A stretch of 64,000 bases of DNA from Choristoneura fumiferana (lineage: Eukaryota > Arthropoda > Insecta > Lepidoptera > Tortricidae): contig NC_133476.1 in NCBI RefSeq assembly GCF_025370935.1, forward strand, positions 16,795,039 through 16,859,038, given 5' to 3'. Below, piece after piece: positions 1 through 13,100 of the stretch (positions within the stretch are counted from its first letter, which is position 1; the number at the start of each line of letters is the position of its first letter). The position numbers and the translations under genes are program-made. The notes below the pieces were generated by a model. The model was not told the DNA's origin. It made no database searches and worked only from the letters and a program-made list of their open reading frames with translations.

Positions 1-310
1 GTGAAAGCGTAACAGACAGACAGACAGAGTTACTTTCGCATTTATATATTAATAGTAGGGATTATCCATACTATAATATTATAAATGAAAAGTGTGTGTG
101 TTTGTGTATTGTATGTTTGTCCGCTTTCATGTCTAAACGGAGCGACGGATCGACGTGATTTTTGGATAGATATAGTTTATGGGCCAGAGAGTGACATAAG
201 CTATTTTTATCCCGGAAAATGTACATTCCCAAGGGAACAGCGCGCGATAACCGAATTCCACGCGGGCGAAGCCGCGGGCAAAAGCAAGTTTGTATTAATA
301 AGTGGCAACC
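1..310. repeat. Two head-on copies of a lepidopteran interspersed repeat
   Basis: Bases 1-60 look like the ...TTTCGCATTTATA...TTAGTAG end, and 65-300 like the same family in the opposite orientation, ending near GGGCGAAGCCGCGGGC. The same family recurs at 10.9, 19.5, 27.6, 28.2, 41.65 and 56.5 kb. These lie in a TAF2 intron. Confidence 0.7.
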
Positions 311-1004
311 CTTGGTCGATTTCACCTAGATAATTCTGCGGCTTTTTAAAAGAAGAAGCTCGGTGGAATATGGTTGTGACGTTCCGTCACTAATAAGTGG
401 TAATAATCTTGCTCTTAGGTTTCTGTCGTTTGCCCGAATTTAATTTATTTCCATATGTATAGTAATTCCTGAAGTAATTTATTTCTGAAACAGTATTTTC
501 TTCAGGATTGATATAACCTAACCTAACCTCAGCCTATTCCATTCTGTAAGATGACATTTAAAAAAGTCCTGAAAGCATGGTTCTATATATTTATGGCAAA
601 CGTTGGTATGGGGCATACGGTATTTGACAACTCCTGATTTTGCCATATCTTAATATTCTTATAAAAATATAGATATACAGATAGTGTTTAGCGAAGAGTA
701 AATTTAAATCGGTTGAAAATTGGTTTATAGTGATTTTTTGAAAACTCTATATACCTGTCTCTTTCTCTAACGCTTTTTCTTTGCAGCAAGTAGGCGGTAC
801 TGGCGTGTGACGTCACATGCCAGTATGTCTTACTCTGTTAAATCTTGAATTTCAAACCTTTATTACTTTGTTATTTGTAAAGGTAGCTTAAAAATTGTTT
901 TTCCTATTCGATAACAGGCATTGTGAAGTTTTTAATTTATAAAACATATTCAAAATAGTCAAATACCGTATTATGGTGAAGTGATTCGTTGCTATTTATT
1001 TCTA
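311..1004 (+). other. TAF2 intron, no feature seen
   Basis: AT-rich, no coding frame or exon that fits TAF2. The upstream TAF2 exon is therefore outside the window. Two CCTAA units near 517 are too few to call telomeric. Confidence 0.6.
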
Positions 1005-1022
1005 GGTAGCGACGTATGACAG

Positions 1023-1164
1023 CTCCTGGCAGGGCCGCCGGCGATGCTGACGATATTCCGAAGATTGTTTGGATCGTTTCTGCCCCCGCACATAATAAAG
1101 CAGAATAACTTTGAACAATCTGCAAGCATTACTTCTTGCAAAGACTATAGGTGGCCAATGGCAG
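1023..1164 (+). CDS. TAF2: TAF2 exon 1 of window
   Basis: Reads LLAGPPAMLTIFRRLFGSF and then PPHIIKQNNF, the conserved TAF2 segment just before the HEAT-like region. It ends GCA G|GTAAGT in phase 1, which fits the acceptor phase at 7669 and rebuilds the stretch WPMAG-LRNIHGICP. The acceptor is unsure: AG at 1021-1022 keeps the frame, while the better-looking acceptor at 1004-1005 (TTTATTTCTAG) would place the GPPAM block out of frame. Confidence 0.8.
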
Positions 1165-4100
1165 GTAAGTTTGAGTAACCGATAATTTTTTTTTCATATA
1201 TCTGCCGGGTTGACTCCTGTGTCACCTGATGTAAAGTTGCAGATGAGCCAAATGGTGAATCGCGCTGGTTCAGTATCGAAACAGCCTATTCACCCTAGCT
1301 TGAAGAGCTTCAGGTTGTATTATATGGAAATATAGATGATGGAGCGAATTCCGTTTCTTAGCAGGTGGCATACTTTGGACATATTTTGGTTTATGTTTTA
1401 TTTTTCAAAAAATACTGGCACTTGAGGTATCCATCTTAGGCTCTAGGTTGGCAAACGCATCTGCAATACCTGGTGTTTCTCGTAGAATTTTTTCCTTGGC
1501 TGAGGTCTTTCCGACAAGCGCTGGTAGTTTAAAAAAAAATACACGTAAGTGTCCATTGCGGCCTATTTACTGAATAAATGATTTGGATTTGAATTTTGAC
1601 TTGTGATGGCAGTGCTTTTTTTACAACTTTTTTACCCCCATAGCTAAAAGAGGCTAGTTCTAAGTTTAATGAGTGCATGTATGAAAAAGAATACCCTTCT
1701 CGGGCAAATCTTATTTCTTCAAACATACCGATTATAATAACTAAAGGCAACAAAACTATATACATATAGGCCGATAGGACTACTACGTTATTTTGAGGTA
1801 TTAAGTTTCAAGAATTCTAAAGTTTCTTAATTTTTTGCCTGTGGGTACAGTCGTACCTATGAAGCTTATTGTAGCGTTTTGTGTCATTTTTGTTGCCTGC
1901 ATTTTCAGCAATTTGAAGATTTGTGGTTGTTTTTTTTTTTTTTGAATAAATCTCGCAAAATAAATTTAAAGTTAAAAATAATTATGGCATCATATCTAGG
2001 ATAGCCTGTGGAGTATGTAAACCAAATTTGTGTCATTTTCGTCCAGTGCAAACTGTTATATGGACAGTATGTAAAATGGTGTGAAAAAATTAACAGTTTA
2101 TGAAATATTTATTTCCTATTTCAGATTACTTACATACGCCTATAAAAAAAGTTGTGCCAAATTAGACCACGCAAATTTTAAGATTTTAAATTATTTTGTT
2201 TTCTTAACCTACAAACGCTTAAAAAAATATTATAGTCATTAGAGTTCACATATTTTATATCATAAATGCATGATAAATCGACATTGTAAATTTGTGTCAT
2301 TTTCGCCCACGATATTTAAATGAATAAAACATAAAAACAAATGGTTGCGGTCGAAAACGGGTCGCGCGGTCAAGCGGCGGGGCGACGGGGGCATAAGCAC
2401 GCAAACACGTTCGTTCGGTACGATTTCATCTATGGGAAGCATTCATATTAGATAATACAAGTACTGTCGTCGCATGTAAGTAGGCAATTGCTGGCTGAGT
2501 ATGAGTATTAAAACGCGAGTATGAGTATTCCAGCCGAGACTAATATAAACATTTTCTCAAAATGTATTACGATATTTAATTTTATATCAAATTGCAGGTG
2601 TATTTTCCTCTGAAAACACCACGAGCTGTTTCACACACATTAAAAAAAGTCCGAGGTTCTAACAAAATAACTGATACCTAATGGGTAGGTATCAGTTGTT
2701 TTGTTTTGTTTTGTTATTTTGATTTGCTAGATGTTTTTTTTTTCTGGAACCAGATTGAATTGGCTGTAGGTACAGCAGGGCTACTGCGAAACTCAAAACT
2801 CGAAGTTCGTATCGTACTGTCCCTCTCGCTCTCGTATTAAATACTGTAAGTGTCAGAGGGACCGCACGACACGAACTTCAAGTTTCGAGTTTCGTAATAG
2901 CCCTGACTCGTGCCAACTTAGATATTACCGTGACCAAGTTTGAGACTTGATAATAATAAAATTTAAATGCGACATTGTTGTCGAGTATAGCGATCCTGCA
3001 ATGTTTTTAACTCTTTCATTTTTTTTTCGCTGGCCTTAAACTATGTACTTCGCCTATTATATAACTTAATGAGTATTGAATTGACTGACTTTTATCTCCG
3101 CTACGTAATAAACAAATTGCATAACTTTATTTTTTTGCATACTCTGAATGTAGTACCTATTCAAATAATTAAGTATGTAAATAATAGGTACATTAATTTA
3201 AGAATCAAAAAGGCTGATAGTTATATATAAAAAAGGTTGCCTGGAAGCTTAGAGCAACCCGGGCGGAAGGGAGTAGCCATTCGACGCGTTCCTCTCTGTC
3301 AAAGTACAAGCCCAATTGGGCATACGAATTTTATAAAACAAGGCGCGCTCGGATTTCAAACTATTAGACCGAATCGAGAAGCGCGAGTGAACGCGGCGGT
3401 GCTAAAAATATCGAATTGTTCAGTTTCCTGCTGTAAAAAGAGATCTGGGACATCAAGCTTGCAAAATTATAGTGTTACATTTCACATGGAAGTAAATTGT
3501 TATCGTATTATTGCTATTTAATTACATTAAACAACAAAGACGTACATTATTGTCGGATTCGTTTACCAACATCGAGTCCTAGCGGTACAAATTTCGGATC
3601 GGTCAAGCGATAAATCGCATAAGCGATAAAGCGATGACTTAATGATGTTACTGTCAATGTGTTAGTTTGGAGTCATCTGTAAACGAATTATTAGTGTATT
3701 GTTGGGTTATTTATGTGTTAACGTCGTCATTACAGTCAGTTGGCAGTTTTGTTTTTGCATCTAAATAAGCCGAACTGCACTTTTATGCACATTTCCCCCC
3801 GCAACAAACGCCAGAACTATTTTAAAGGTAATCTACCGCTAAGGTTGCTCCCTTCCGGTAGGAAGCCCGCGTTGCTCTAAGCCTGGAAGAGATCGTTCTT
3901 AAGCGATAAGGCCGCCTGTTGTTTACCCTTGTCATTTTCATTCTGTGTACCTGTTCTGTATCGCTTACTATTTTGGTGTACAATAAAGAGTCATTGTATT
4001 GTATTGTATTTTATATAAAAATTTAGAAATGGTATGTTAGTCGACAAAACTAATGTTAACTTTAACTGATTGGCATTAAGTTCGAAAATTCTAATGATCG

Positions 4101-7100
4101 AAATTTGACGTGGATCCTGCTTATGACGCTAAAGTCGGATTTGTATTTATTTATCTGTCGTGTCGTGTCGTGTCGTCACGCATATATATAGTTAATTTAA
4201 ATCGATATCTATATCTATAAGTATCCCAATTTCAGCTAATGCTACCCAGCCGTTAAAGCATGATTGAGTAACAAACATCAAGATATATAAACTTTCGCAT
4301 ATATAATATTAGTAGGATGTGATCTAGCCCCTAAGCCCCTTCTCTCTCACTCGAACTTAAAGGAAGATGGATATCTTGTATCTTGGGTGTCTTGTATGGT
4401 CTTGTATGCCCAGCTCTAAAACCTGGCTATCGCGTCACTGCATATCTAAAATAGCAGCGCTTAGCGTCAACAATCCTACCGGTGTGAAGTTAGCGGCCGA
4501 TTATAACCCAACCAAATTAAGAAGTTTAAGTTATTATTTGCATTTGTGTGTTCATAAGAGTGACAAAAACACAATAACTAGCTTATATTCAGGGAGAAGT
4601 ATTCAACCTGAACGTCTGGTGAAGCAAGAAAATTATTGCCAGCTACACCATATGAAAAAAAAACACCAACATGGAAATGAGAACCTCTTCAAATCTTTCC
4701 ATAAAATAACACTGGACACTAAAAGCTTTCTATAAAAGCTGCAACTGTTAACTAACCTCATCTAGTCTAGGAGCCACATCCAATTTGGAAACGGGAACTC
4801 TCCGGTTTTTTGTGGCATGTTATTACGCACGCTGAGAGCTTTCGATCAACGCTTCAAATGTCCAGTAACCTCGTTTCGTTTTGATGAAAAGGTAGAATTA
4901 AAGCTAGCGGCCGATAAAAAAAACAACTAAATAAAAATAAACATTGATTGGAAAACGCCTTCCTCCTAGATATTATATTAATATCTAGAAAGATATTATA
5001 TATTAATATGATTATGCATTTCAAAAGCTTCGATCAAATGCGAAACTACCCATAACCAACATCTAGTACGGGAGCTACGCCCAAATAAAAGTAGGGAGCC
5101 GAAAATGTATGCAGTAATATAAAAAACGACCAACTTGGAAATGCGAACTTCTTTAAATCTTTCCATATTATAATACTGAATACTAAAAGCTTTCGATACA
5201 AGCTGCAAGAGTTTAGTAACCTTATCTAGTTTAGGAGCCACACACGATTTAAAAAAAAGCGGCGTATTTTTTTTTTTGTAATAAAATGTGAATAACAATA
5301 TGTTGGAAATGCGAACCTCTCCAGTTTTTTCTGGCATATTATTACGAATGCTGAGAGCTTTCGATGAACGCTTCAAATGTCCACTAATCTCCTTTCGTTT
5401 TGAAGAAAAGGTAGAGTTAAAGTTAGCGACCGAAAAAAAAACTAAAAAAAAAAATAAAAAACAATTTGAAAATGCATTTCATCCAGAAATTTTAATAAGA
5501 TGATTATGCATTTAAAAAGCTTTCAATCAAATCCGAAACTGCCCATAACCAACGTCTAGTACGGGAGCTACGCCCGAATAAAAGTAGGCGTAGTGCGTAA
5601 TAATATGCCAGAAAAAAACTGGAGAGGTTCGCATTTCTAACAAGTTGTTATTCTCATTTTATTACAAAAAAAATACGCCAGTTTCTTTAAATCGGGTGTG
5701 GCTCCTAAACTAGATGAGGTTAGTAAATTCTTGCAGCTTTGTATCCCGTATTGGAAAGACTTAAAGACTTAAAGAGGTTCGCATTTCCAAGTTGGTCGTT
5801 TTGTCATATTACTGCAAAATTTTTCGGCCGCCTACTTTTATTCGGGCGTAACTCCCGTACTAGGCTTTGGTTATGGGCAGTTTCAGATTTGATGGAAATC
5901 TTTTCAAATGCATAATCGTATTAATAAAATATCTGGAAGGAACACGTTTTCTAATCAATGTTTTTTTTATTTTTGTTGTGATTATTTTCGGCCGCTAACT
6001 TTAAATCTACCTTTTCTTCAAAACTAAAATGAGGTTACTGGACACTTGAAGCGTTGATCGAAAGCTCTCAACGTGCGTAATAACATGCCACAAAATACTG
6101 GAGAGGTTCGTATTTGCTATTTGCAACATGTCGTTTTTCTCATTTTATTACAAAAAAAAAATACACCGCTTTCATTAAATCGGGCGTGGCTCCTAGACTA
6201 GTTGAGGTTAGTTAGCAGTTGCAGCTTTAGTAGAAAGCATTTAGTATCCAGTGTTATTTTATGGAAAGACCTGAAGAGGTTCGCATTTCCATGTTGGTGT
6301 TTTTTTTTTTCATTTTAGTTTCGAAGTTTTATATGCTGCTTGTTTTAATCTGGTGTAGCTGGCAATAATTCTCTTGCTTCACCAGACGTTCAGGTTGAAT
6401 ACTTGTCCATAAATATAAACTTGTTTGTGTCATACTAACTACTAAATATAAACTAGTTTGTATCATATATCAACTAGTGTGTGTGTGTTTTTGTCAGACC
6501 TCACATGCAAATAAAACCTCAAACTTCTTAATTGGGTTGGGTTATAATCGGCTGCTAACTTTTGGCCGCTTACTTCACACCGGTATCTGGTAGTAACATC
6601 TTGGTAAAGCAGCCAGGAGCGTCTCCTCAGAAGGGAACGCCTCAGTGATTAATGACATCGATTTGAAATTTGGTACGGAAGTGTTGTTTAGATACAATGA
6701 AATTACAGTCAACCAAAAGTAATCAGCAAAAAAAACTAAAACTTATTAGGTAGGTATCTCGTAAAAAATTGCCATGGGATAGGCATAAAATCTCGAAATG
6801 ACAAGCGCTAGACTTAAATTCATAAAATTTGCACAGCTGTTTTTAATACAAAGTCAATGATAACTATGATGTAATTTTTGGGATTACCCATGAGAATTCA
6901 GTAAAATCTCGAAATCAATTAAACTGTCAGATTACGCGTGCGAAGCCGCGGGTATTATAAACAAACGAACGCTGCCAGCCGGCGCCCAAGCACCCGATGT
7001 ACTCTTCCCCGCGCTCGCCATTCGCGCGAAGTACGTTTCGTGGTAGTTTTTTTTTCAAATAATGAGAATCCGTGGATGAAAATGACACAAATTATGAATA

Positions 7101-10100
7101 GTGTTTTTTTACACCGTTAATAATCAAAACACATAAACTCTAACAACTTGAATTTTCTTTTGTGGGTTTTACAGGGTATTGTATTAAAAAAAAATAATAT
7201 CTATAAATATCGTGGATGAATTTGACACAAAATATTTTGGATAACAGATATCAGTATTTTAAAACGTCTGACATCTTTTTAACAAACTGTAATATTCTTT
7301 TAGAGTTAGTTGGGCGAAATGTTAGGTACTGGTTAAAAATCAGGATTCCCGTGGATGGATATGACACAAAATGCCTATGTACATCAGTTACTGCTCAGAT
7401 ATTAATAAGAAAGTAAAATTTTCGTCTTTAATTTTTTTTCGTCCAATACTAATGGAAAACACTAATACCTAAATTTCTACTTATGCAGGCACCCAAAATG
7501 ACACAATTTTTTGTATTAGGTTGGGCAAATGCTCCGGAAGCTATATGCGAAAAATAAACAACTTTAATATTTTTGAAGCCTCAAAACGTAGTCCTACGGG
7601 TCTAATAGGTCAACAAATGTTTGAAGTATTTTCAACCACTTACCTATATATATCAACTTTCTTTGCAGGCCTTCGCAATATCCACGGCATTTGTCCACCA
7701 GAAGTCGTCAGGTTCCTCCTGGACCTGTTCAAATATAACGACAACTCAAAGAACCATTTTTCGGATAACTACTACAAGGCAGCGTTGGTGGATGCTCTGG
7801 CGGCGACCATCACGCCTGTTATATCCGTGTTGCAACCCGTAAGTTGGTCTTTTAACCGTCTTTTAACCAGTTTATCTTACTGAGACGCACCATTAAAAGG
7901 TAGAGTGAGTCGAATGGCCGAAATTCGAAAATCGAAGTTCTTATCGCTCCGTCCCGTTGGCGCTAATATTATTTCATACGAGAGCGAGAGAGACGGTACG
8001 ATACAAACTTCGATTTTCATATTTCCTAGTAGCCCTGCTGGCGTAGACGCAATAAAAAAAATCACCCCCACTTTACATCTATGGGAGGTACCTTCAGCCA
8101 ATAAGTGGTCTATCAATTTTTAAACAAGTTCCTATCAAATGAATATGTCGCTAAAGTAGAACTTTCAAGTTGACAGACACGTCTATTGGCATTATTGTTT
8201 TATGACATGCAAACGATTATCAACTTTAGGGTGGTAGACCACATATTTGGCTGATGGTACCCTAAAAAAATTATTTTTATATTTTATTTTACCACTTTGT
8301 CGGCGTGACTGATATGTATGTATATTCATGCCAAATTAAAGCTTTCTAGTACTAACAGTCTCTGAGCTTAGCCGCGGACGGACAGACAGACTTACAGACA
8401 TGGCAAAACTATAAGGGTTCCTAGTTGACTACGGAACCCTATAAAATCAAAAACCCAACTGCTTAAAAAAAAACTAACTTAAAGCTCAACAATTCCCAGT
8501 AATGAATCCTGACCGTTGAACTTTTAAGTTACTTAACAGAATTCTAGACTACTAGACTGGTTTTTCCTTTTTAGTTTTTATTGAAAGTTTTTAGACACTT
8601 TAAACGCTTATCCATTTACAGGGTGCCCCAATAACAGCGGACTCTCTCTCAGCGGATACGAAGCTGGTCTTAGAAGAGATCACCCGCGTGCTAAACTTGG
8701 AGAAAGTGTTGCCATGCTACAAAAACACGGTGACTGTCAGCTGTTTGCGTGCGATACGCCGATTGCAGCAGTGCGGGCATCTGCCGAGCATACCTATGGT
8801 TTTTAGAGCGTACGCGCAATACGGACAGTATGTTGGTAAGTGCATGACGGAAATCCGGTTGAGTGCGTGTCCAACTCACCCTAGGGGTCATTATTTTTTA
8901 TTCATCATTTCATTCAAGTATTTCCTAAGCAACGAAAGGAACTTGAAATTTAGTAAGAAGATTGCCAAGCTCTCTCCCTCTCCCTCTCCCTCCCTCTTCA
9001 TCTCCCTCTCCCTCTCCCTCCCTCTCCCTCTCCCTCTCCCTCTCCCTCTCCCTCTCCCTCTCCCTCTCCCTCTCCCTCTCCCTCTCCTCTCCTCTCCCTC
9101 TCTCCCTCTCCCTCTCCCTCTCCCTCTCCCTCTCCCTCTCCTCTCCCTCTCCCTCTCCTCTCCTCTCCCTCTCCCTCTCCCTCTCCCTCTCCCTCTCTCC
9201 TCTCCCTCTCCCTCTCCCTCTCCCTCTCCCTCTCCTCTCCCTCTCCCTCTCCCTCTCCCTCTCCCTCTCCCTCTCCCTCTCCCTCCCCTCCCTCTCCCTC
9301 TCCCTCTCCCTCTCCTCTCCCTCTCCCTCTCCCTCTCCCTCTCCCTCTCCTCTCTCTCCCTCTCCTCTCCCTCTCCCTCTCCCTCTCCCTCTCCTCTCTC
9401 CCTCTCCCTCTCCCTCTCCCTCTCCCTCTCCTCTCTCCTCTCCCTCTCCCTCTCCCTCTCCCTCTCCCTCTGCCTCTGCCTCTGCCTCTGCCTCTGCCTC
9501 TGCCTCTGCCTCTGCCTCTGCCTCTGCCTCTGCCTCTGCCTCTGCCTCTCCCTCTCCCTCTCCCCCCCTCTCTCTATCTCTCTCTCTCTCTCTCTCTCAT
9601 TTGTTTCATTGTTTTTTATTAGTATTGTAATTAGTTATATCAATGTGGATTTTTTTAAATAGTTGAAACGTGAAATAGTATGCCAAACTAATTTGTTAAG
9701 AAAACGATTCTTAATTAAAATATTGCCAGTAAACGTTAAGAACAATGGAACTTGAATATCTGATTAGCAAATGGTTTTCTTGGCAATTCTGTAATGATAT
9801 GTTTGCATAGTTTGTTGTTTTAAGATAATTGGTGCTGTAAAAGACATTGGTGTAACTGTAATCTATCTACAATATACGTAACACAATTTAGACTTTTTGT
9901 ACCTGTTATCTTCAGCGCAAATATAAGATAGAATATTCGAATCGCATACTAATAGATAAAAAAAAAACTTGTTCTTGCATAATTATAAAAGCATGGGAGA
10001 AATAATTTTGAAACCCTAAAATTAAAAAAAAACCGTTGAACCTTACCAAAAAACCCGTGTTGAATTAAGCTACAGGTGGTAGGACCATGTGCAAGGTCCG

Positions 10101-13100
10101 CCCGGATTGCTACAATAATCTTGCTCGCTAATCCTACCGTGAAGCAGCAGTGCTTGCACTGTTGTGTTTCGGCGTGGAGAGTAAGACATCCGGTGAAATT
10201 ATTGGCACTTGAGGTATTCCATCTTAAGCCTCTAGGTTGGCAACGCATCTGCAATACCCCTGGTGTTGCAGATGTTTATGGGCGGTGGTGATCTCTTACT
10301 CACTTGCTCGTTTGCCATCCAGTCGAATAAAAAAAAAGCTTATTCAGTCAGTGGCTAAGACGCCACAAACTAAACCGGCAGAAGCGTCAAACTCTACCCT
10401 CTATGCATAACCCCGGATGTTCCTTCGACCTTCGAATCCTCTACAGTAAAAGAATGTTAATGCCGCTCGGGACTCGTCGGTTTTCTTCGTTTTCCTGAAG
10501 ATTTAAATGAGAAAGAAAAAGAAAATCGATCTTGTGTTTCAAGCTCCGAAAGACATTAGCAAATAGCAAACTAGTTTAAATTAGTTTAAGTTTAAAAACT
10601 AAATTTTCCTTGTTGACACATAGCTCCACTTACCTGTATAGATAGAGTCATGCACGATGACGCGTGCCGTGATTCTTATTACAATGTCATTAATGGCTAA
10701 TTTTGTCGTGGATGCCACTAGGTTATCTAACTATCTAATACCCTTAAACGAGCAATTCTTGTATATATATTTCGTATATATAAACGGCTCCAACGATTTC
10801 GATGAAATTTGGTATGTACGGGTTTTCGGGGATGACAAATCGATCTAGCTTGGTCTTATTTGTGGGAAAACGCTTATTATCGATATTTAGCCCGAGCAAA
10901 GCTCGGTCGTCCAGCTACTAATCTTTACATAGTCTGACTAATACTATAGATGCGAGAGTTTGTAAGTCTTTTTGTTTGTTACTTCATCACGTCTAAAACA
11001 ATGAACTGATTTAGATGAAATTTGGTTACAGATAGTTGGTATCCCAGTGAAGGACATAGAATAGTTTTTATCCCAGAAAATTGCATAGTTCTCGCGGGAT
11101 AGTGAAAACCCGGAGTCGCAGGTTACGGCTAGTATAAAATAAAGTCGCTTCTCTCCTTCTGTCTGTATGTATGTACACTTAGATCTTTTATACCAAGCAA
11201 CGGATTTCAATGCTGTTTACATCAATAGATATTATAATAATTCATAACCCTAACCCTAATGTAGACAAAAGCGTAAGTAGCGTAGTAGAAATAAGCAACC
11301 TGAGATATGTATGCATAGGAAAAATTCGTGTCTAGATTCCTGTCCAGCGGTGGTGTAGGGGTTATAGCACGCAGCACGGATTGCTGAGGACCTGGGTTCG
11401 ATTCCCAGCGCTGGTCTCTTTTTCTGGTTTTTCTGTGCATCCATGTCTCAGTTTGTATTTTCAGTAGACAAAAATCCTTTTATATTCATTAGACGTCCGC
11501 CGCGCAGCCTTCGAGTGCCTAGTCGACTTCGTCCGAGTGGACGGCAAGCCGGAGGACCTCAGTTCCCTCCTCACGACCGTGGAGAGCGACCCCGACCCCC
11601 ACGTGCGGCACGCGCTGGCGCGGCTGCTGGTCAACATGCCGCCTTTTGAGAAGGCGCAGCGCCACCGGCTGGACACAGAAGCTGTTGTTCACAGGTACTA
11701 ATGACCTAGTACTAATTCTGATAGTATTTCTCAGCTGAGGGTCTCCCCACATATACACATATACAGAGGCGGAATCAACATTATTACATTTTTTTTTTTT
11801 AAATTATTTTACAGCGCATTGGTGTTTCAACAGTAATGCTGTAATTTTTTGTTGATAAATAAACATAGACATCCAGTTGGCTCGGTTGGAAGCGGCTTGC
11901 ATCTCGTTGGTGGACGTCCTAAGCTGCGCTTGCGGATCCGCGGTCTCCACTCGAGAACCTAGGCAACTGGAGGTCTACGGGGGAGGCCTATGTCCAACAG
12001 TGGACGTCCTATGGCTGATATGATGATGATGATGATGATGATGAAATAAATATAGAAAATAGCCTATACGAGTATAAATAGCTCGAAATAAAAGCGAAAA
12101 AGACTTCCAAGCGTTGGCAGGAGTCGGCCATCAATTCAATTGAAAATTTTATTGCCCTTCACGTTGTCACCATGCCCTTTTATTGCTTACCGACAGAGAA
12201 AACTATCTCCGAAATGCAAATATAAAATTCAAGTCAACACATTCTAGATAAGGTTATCTAAAGAGGCAGGTGTAATCATGATTATGTCATTGTTTGCTTT
12301 ATTCTTGAACTAGCTGGCGCATGCGGCTTCGCTCTTTTTGTAGAATTCTACCCTGTAGGATTTTTTTAAAAATCTGTGCTTCTACGTTTTCTTAATGCAA
12401 ATTTCAACCAGGGGCCGTATTGCCTAAAGTTTCTGACTCTCGCGATCGCAATCAAATGACAGATTTTGTATACAAAAATTGTCATTTGATTGCGATCGCG
12501 AGCGTCAGAGACGTTAGGCAATACGGTCTCTGGTTTGGGTTGGGAGTTGCTGAGCCAGTCATTCAGTCAGCCGGTCGGTCAGGCTTCTCTTTTTAAATAA
12601 GCAGGTATCAAATGTGACAGAAAAAACAATGGAAATATATATGAAACAATTTTACTAGGACTAGATTTTATTTCTGTACTAGGTCTACCAGTTTATAACA
12701 GGATGGCGGAATAAGGCTACAATGGCCGACCCCAAATGATATGGGAAATAGGCTGAGCAGATGATGACCGGAACTTTTTTTTTTTATTCGACTGGATGGC
12801 AAACGAGCAAGTGGGTCTCCTGATGGTAAGCGATCACCACCGCCCATAACATCTGCAACACCAGGGTTATTGCAGATGCGTTGCCAACCCAGAGGCCTAA
12901 GATGGGATACCTCAAGTGCCAGTAATTTCACCGGCTGTCTTACTCTCCACGCCGAAACACAACAGTGCAAGCACTGCTGCTTCACGGCAGGATGATGCAG
13001 GCAGCAAGATGGTGGTAGCAATCCGGGCGGACCTTGCACAAGGTCCTACCATCTGCAAAATCTCTCCCAGTTTCATCCAAATCAGGATTTCTCGCTAGCT

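Noticed and set aside
515..545. CCTAA repeats near 517 and 20570 as telomeric sequence
   Set aside because: Only two or three imperfect units each; not an array.
4367..4735. 122-codon ORF and the ORFs at 4996-5503
   Set aside because: Lie across the foldback repeat, and equivalent frames in the sister units are broken.
8688..9662. A 324-codon frame and an overlapping 222-codon frame of Leu/Ser/Pro repeats
   Set aside because: Produced by a hexamer microsatellite that has no stop codons in these frames. The first part of the longer frame is TAF2 exon 3 read past its donor.
11344..11414. tRNA genes at 11.34, 30.92, 37.66 and elsewhere
   Set aside because: They have A- and B-box-like motifs but no clean cloverleaf, are repeated with the same tails, and sit in SINEs.
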